From Archangiaceae bacterium (GTDB taxonomy: Bacteria > Myxococcota > Myxococcia > Myxococcales > Myxococcaceae), in the NCBI GenBank assembly GCA_016714225.1, contig JADJNS010000001.1:310001-374000 (forward strand): DNA of 64,000 bases. Direction: 5' to 3'. The position numbers were made by a program, and so were the translations under genes. The notes under the pieces were generated by a model that saw only the letters and a list, made by a program, of their open reading frames with translations, did no database searches and was not told the DNA's origin. How positions within the stretch are numbered: position 1 is the first letter of the stretch; each line of letters starts with the position of its first letter. Below, in pieces: positions 61,092-64,000 of this stretch.

Positions 61092-63242
61092 ATGAGTTGG
61101 CGAGGGACCTTCAAGATTGCGTGGCGAAGCTGGGCCGCAGGAGCCGTAGGGCTGGCAGTGACCGGGTGCGGCAACGGGGTGAGCCCCGAGAACCCGCCGG
61201 CGATTCAAGACCGCGTGTCGTTGACGGCCTTCTCGGGCGCCGGCGCGTGCACCGAGCTCGAGCAGTACCTGGAAGACAACGCGGTGCGAATGATGCGCAC
61301 CCAGATTGAAGCCGAGCGCGACAACGTACCGTCGTGGGGCTGGTGGGGCGGCGGGCTGTTCGGTCGCGGCGGCATCGACGACTTCGCGGCCCCCAGCGCG
61401 GGCGCGGGCGCCGAGAAGACCGCAGCCCCGAAGGACTACACCACCACGAACACCCAGGTGGCCGGGGTCGACGAAGCCGACTTCGTGAAGAACGACGGCA
61501 CCCGCATCTTCGTGCTCTCGGGTGACAAGCTCTACGCGTCGCTGTCGTGGCCGGCGACCAACCTCTCGCTGCAGGGCAAGGTGCAGATTGAAGGCTACCC
61601 GCGCGAGATGTTCCTCGCCGACGACAGCCAGGTGGTGGTGTTCAGCAGCATCTGGCAGGCGCTGCCGCTGAGCGCGGCCGACGGGGTGCAGTGCAAGGGC
61701 CTCGACTGCGGCTACTACTACGCGAACTCGGTGAAGGTGACCGTCGTCGACGCCAAGGACCTGGGCGCGCTGAAGGTCGCGGCCGAGTACTACCTGCCCG
61801 GCTCGTACACCAACAGCCGCCGGGTCGGAGACTCGGTGCGGGTGGTGATGAGCGACGGGCTGAACTTCCCGCCCGCGGTGCAGTGGTGGCCGCAGGGGAA
61901 CCTGGGCTCGAGCTGCTGGGGCTGGGGCTCGGAGTGCAAGCCCGAGGACAAGAAGACGCGCGACGCGGCGTTCGACAACCTCATCAAGACGAACGAGGCG
62001 CTGATTCGCGGCACCTCGCTGGCGCAGTGGCTGCCGGCGGGCCGCCTGGTGAAAGACGGCAAGACCACCATGCTGCCGCCCGACTGCAGCGCGTTCAGCA
62101 AGGTCAACGCGCCGGTGCGCATGGGCCAGCTGTCGGTGGCGACGCTGAACCTGAAGAACCCCGGCACCATTTCGCGCACCAACGTGCTCGCCGAGACCGG
62201 CGAGGTCTACGCGTCGGCGAAGAACCTCTACGTGGCGACGCGCCACTGGTGGTGGTGGCCGGCTCCCGGTCAGAAAGACGTGACGTACATTCACAAGTTC
62301 GACATCAGCCAGCCGGACACCGCGAAGTACGTCGCGTCGGGCACCGCGCCGGGCTCGATTCTCGACCAGTTCAGCATGGACGAGAACGACCAGGGCTACT
62401 TCCGCATGGCGACCACGCTCACCCGTCGCGTCATCGACACCGCGCACCCGGACAACTGGTTCGGGCAGATCGAGACCTCGAACCAGGTCACGGTGCTGGC
62501 TGAGAGCAAGGGCGTGCTCGAGGTGGTTGGCCAGAGCGAAGAGCTGGGCAAGGGCGAGCGCCTGCAGTCGAGCCGCTTCGTGGGCGACAAGGGCTACCTG
62601 GTCACCTTCCGCAACACCGACCCGCTGTTCACCTTCGACCTCAAAGACCCGCGCCACCCGGTGAAGGTCGGCGAGCTCAAGGTGCCCGGCTTCTCGAGCT
62701 ACATCCACCCGGTCGGCGACGGCACGCTGCTCACCATCGGCACCTACGTGCCCGAAGACATGCCGAACTGGCAGGGCCGCCGCATTCAGCTCTCGCTGTT
62801 CGACGTGAGCAACATGGCGGCTCCGAAGCTGACCCACACCACGACCCTGGGAGACGCCTCGAGCTACAGCGAAGCGCAGTGGGAGCACAAAGCGTTCAAC
62901 TACTTCGCGGCGAAGAAGCTGCTCGCGGTGCCCTTCAGCGACTGGAGCTGGGGCGGTGGTAACGGCGACTACTGGAGCGCCTTCGTCTCGGACCTGCGCG
63001 TGTTCAGCGTCGACCCGGTCACCGGCTTTCAGGCGCTCGGCAGGGTCGGCATGAGCGACCTGTACAAGGTTCACAACTACTGGGGCTGGTCGTACTACTG
63101 GCAGCCCGCGGTGCGCCGCAGCGTGATGGCCGACGACTTCGTCTACGCCATCAGTGACGCGGGCATTCGCGTGGCGCACATCGGCGCGCTCGGCTCGCCG
63201 CTCGCGACGGTGCAGTTCGACCGCTACGACAACTCCTACTGA
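61092..63242 (+). CDS. Beta-propeller domain lipoprotein (PF09826-like)
   Basis: A 716-aa exported protein. Lipobox AVTGC (Cys about 26). The Beta_propel family hallmark TNTQVAGVDEADFVKNDG (about 118-135) is present and is followed by repeated blades (RIFVLSGDKLYASLSW, RVGDSVRVVMSDGL). Much Trp/Gly is seen near SWGWWGGG. Starts at ATG 61092 because the signal peptide begins there; the frame extends much further upstream. A strong terminator follows at 63285. Divergent from the FHA gene. Function unknown; members occur in surface complexes. Confidence 0.85.
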   Translation: MSWRGTFKIAWRSWAAGAVGLAVTGCGNGVSPENPPAIQDRVSLTAFSGAGACTELEQYLEDNAVRMMRTQIEAERDNVPSWGWWGGGLFGRGGIDDFAAPSAGAGAEKTAAPKDYTTTNTQVAGVDEADFVKNDGTRIFVLSGDKLYASLSWPATNLSLQGKVQIEGYPREMFLADDSQVVVFSSIWQALPLSAADGVQCKGLDCGYYYANSVKVTVVDAKDLGALKVAAEYYLPGSYTNSRRVGDSVRVVMSDGLNFPPAVQWWPQGNLGSSCWGWGSECKPEDKKTRDAAFDNLIKTNEALIRGTSLAQWLPAGRLVKDGKTTMLPPDCSAFSKVNAPVRMGQLSVATLNLKNPGTISRTNVLAETGEVYASAKNLYVATRHWWWWPAPGQKDVTYIHKFDISQPDTAKYVASGTAPGSILDQFSMDENDQGYFRMATTLTRRVIDTAHPDNWFGQIETSNQVTVLAESKGVLEVVGQSEELGKGERLQSSRFVGDKGYLVTFRNTDPLFTFDLKDPRHPVKVGELKVPGFSSYIHPVGDGTLLTIGTYVPEDMPNWQGRRIQLSLFDVSNMAAPKLTHTTTLGDASSYSEAQWEHKAFNYFAAKKLLAVPFSDWSWGGGNGDYWSAFVSDLRVFSVDPVTGFQALGRVGMSDLYKVHNYWGWSYYWQPAVRRSVMADDFVYAISDAGIRVAHIGALGSPLATVQFDRYDNSY

Positions 63243-63284
63243 AGAGAAGCTCGTCTCACTCGGCCTGAGGCGAGCGTCGAACGG

Positions 63285-63327
63285 CGGGCGTCTGGAGCAT
63301 GGTGCTCCAGACGCCCGTTGTCTTTTT
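63285..63327 (+). terminator. Rho-independent terminator
   Basis: Stem CGGGCG-TCTGGAGCA / TGCTCCAGA-CGCCCG with a 3-nt loop, followed by TTGTCTTTTT. It lies 42 bp after the propeller gene stop and may also serve the convergent zinc-ribbon gene. Confidence 0.9.
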
Positions 63328-63330
63328 GCT

Positions 63331-63858
63331 TTAGCTGCGTTCGATGAAGACCGAGAGGAACCTGTCGAGCGCGGTGCGCGAGTCGAAGCGGCCCACCGGG
63401 TCTTGCGCCGGGCGCGGCGCCTTCTCGCGCTCGACGAACACCGCGAGGAACCGGTCGAGCACCGCGCGCGAGTCGACCTGCTGCACGGGGTAGGGGGTGA
63501 ACCGCGCGGCGGCGAGCGGCACCCGCACGTCGAGGGGAGCAGGGCGGGTCACCAGGTTCTGCCAGCGCGCTTCGCTCGAGGGGCGCCTGGGCGCGGCTCG
63601 GGGCGGCGGCGGGGCCTCGTCGGCGAGCTCGGTCTGGCAGTTGAAGCAGGCGCGGGCGAGGCGGCCGTTCTGTGCGCCGCAGGTGAGGCAGAGGCGAACG
63701 AGCTGCTCGACCGACTGCGGCGCGAGCTCGAGGGTGAGGCCCGAGCGCGCGGCCTCGGCGCGAAAGCGCTCGGCGAAGGCGGGCGAGGTGCGCACCTGCA
63801 GCGGCGTGGTGGGGCGAGGCGACCCGAGAATCGCGGTGATGCGCCGCTCGAGGCTCAC
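63331..63858 (-). CDS. Zinc-ribbon protein with duplicated C-terminal motif
   Basis: A 175-aa protein from GTG 63858, which begins 1 bp after the stop of the upstream gene; the frame goes on to 63909 but upstream of that lies the neighbouring gene. A zinc ribbon CLTCG...CFNC lies at about residues 57-75. The C-terminus has two copies of a DSRxxLDRFLxVFxER motif (VDSRAVLDRFLAVFVER and FDSRTALDRFLSVFIER). No named family. Coupled to the truncated upstream gene. Confidence 0.65.
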   Translation of the reverse strand: MSLERRITAILGSPRPTTPLQVRTSPAFAERFRAEAARSGLTLELAPQSVEQLVRLCLTCGAQNGRLARACFNCQTELADEAPPPPRAAPRRPSSEARWQNLVTRPAPLDVRVPLAAARFTPYPVQQVDSRAVLDRFLAVFVEREKAPRPAQDPVGRFDSRTALDRFLSVFIERS

Positions 63859-63859
63859 T

Positions 63860-64000
63860 TCAGGTGGCCTTGCGGGTGCGCAGGCGGGCCCAGTCGCGCA
63901 GGCGGGCAATCTCCTCGACCATGGTGCGGGAGAGCGGCACGGTCTGCTGCAGCGCGGTCTCGAGCAGGGGCTGGCTCAGGTCGCCGCCGTCGGCGAAGGC
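63860..64000 (-). CDS. Unidentified gene, 3' end only (cut by window end)
   Basis: The last 46 codons of a minus-strand gene: it contains LSQPLLETALQQTVPLSRT and VEEIARLRDWARLRTRKAT before the stop at 63860-63862. Too little for identification. It is directly upstream of the zinc-ribbon gene in the same operon. Confidence 0.7.
   Translation of the reverse strand, partial: AFADGGDLSQPLLETALQQTVPLSRTMVEEIARLRDWARLRTRKAT

Overview
The window is high-GC DNA (roughly 70% by eye) from what looks like a member of the Myxococcota, most likely near Myxococcus/Archangium-type bacteria. The clues are the chromosomal origin neighbourhood (dnaA, rpmH-rnpA-yidD-yidC-jag, mnmE, mnmG-rsmG, parA-parB), a bactofilin directly downstream of parAB, perfect TGTTCCACGTGGAACA parS sites, Ser/Thr kinases with the HRDV-type catalytic loop and PEGA-like tails, many lipoproteins with Gly/Ser or Cys-rich regions, an NtrC-type two-component system, and a protein that appears to join a DUF2378-like domain to a receiver domain. 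No rRNA, tRNA, CRISPR array, prophage or intact insertion sequence was found.

Left part (1-25 kb): an ABC importer pair (permease cut by the window edge, plus ATPase), a separate ferric-type binding protein, a NADAR protein, a TPM-domain protein, an RsmJ-like methyltransferase, an SRPBCC protein and SDR reductase pair, a HAD hydrolase with a 3' frameshift, two tandem paralogous lipoproteins, PilZ and receiver-domain signalling proteins, a membrane metalloprotease with a TPR tail, a frameshifted TPR gene, several hypothetical envelope proteins, a propeller/di-haem lipoprotein and an odd His-rich protein.

Middle part (25-45 kb): the replication and segregation region. One long minus-strand series runs rpmH, rnpA, yidD, yidC, jag, a small acidic protein, mnmE, mnmG, rsmG, parA, parB, bactofilin, lipoprotein, with dnaA divergent from rpmH. 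In many bacteria these genes are tightly packed. Here three junctions are opened by non-coding DNA: 0.87 kb between rsmG and parA, 3.7 kb between mnmG and mnmE, and 1.1 kb between mnmE and the small acidic gene. Four perfect parS sites sit at the ends of the first two gaps. The 0.87-kb gap is filled by about 22 short C-rich repeats (339 nt with no T on the plus strand, so G-run rich on the other strand). The 3.7-kb gap holds a tandem repeat with an exact 176-bp period, a MITE-like element with inverted ends, an inverted decayed piece of mnmE and other decayed sequence. This is the most unusual part of the window.

Right part (42-64 kb): peroxiredoxin, two transmembrane Ser/Thr kinases with PEGA-like tails, an HYDIN-like/Cys-rich lipoprotein, a CBS-pair protein, Maf, then a minus-strand set containing a 924-aa protein of unknown function next to a histidine kinase and an NtrC-type regulator, a Big_5 repeat lipoprotein, a pectinacetylesterase-like hydrolase, an FHA protein, a plus-strand beta-propeller lipoprotein, and a zinc-ribbon protein following a gene cut by the window end. 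Two sigma-54-like promoters of very similar sequence precede the His-rich protein and the CBS protein.
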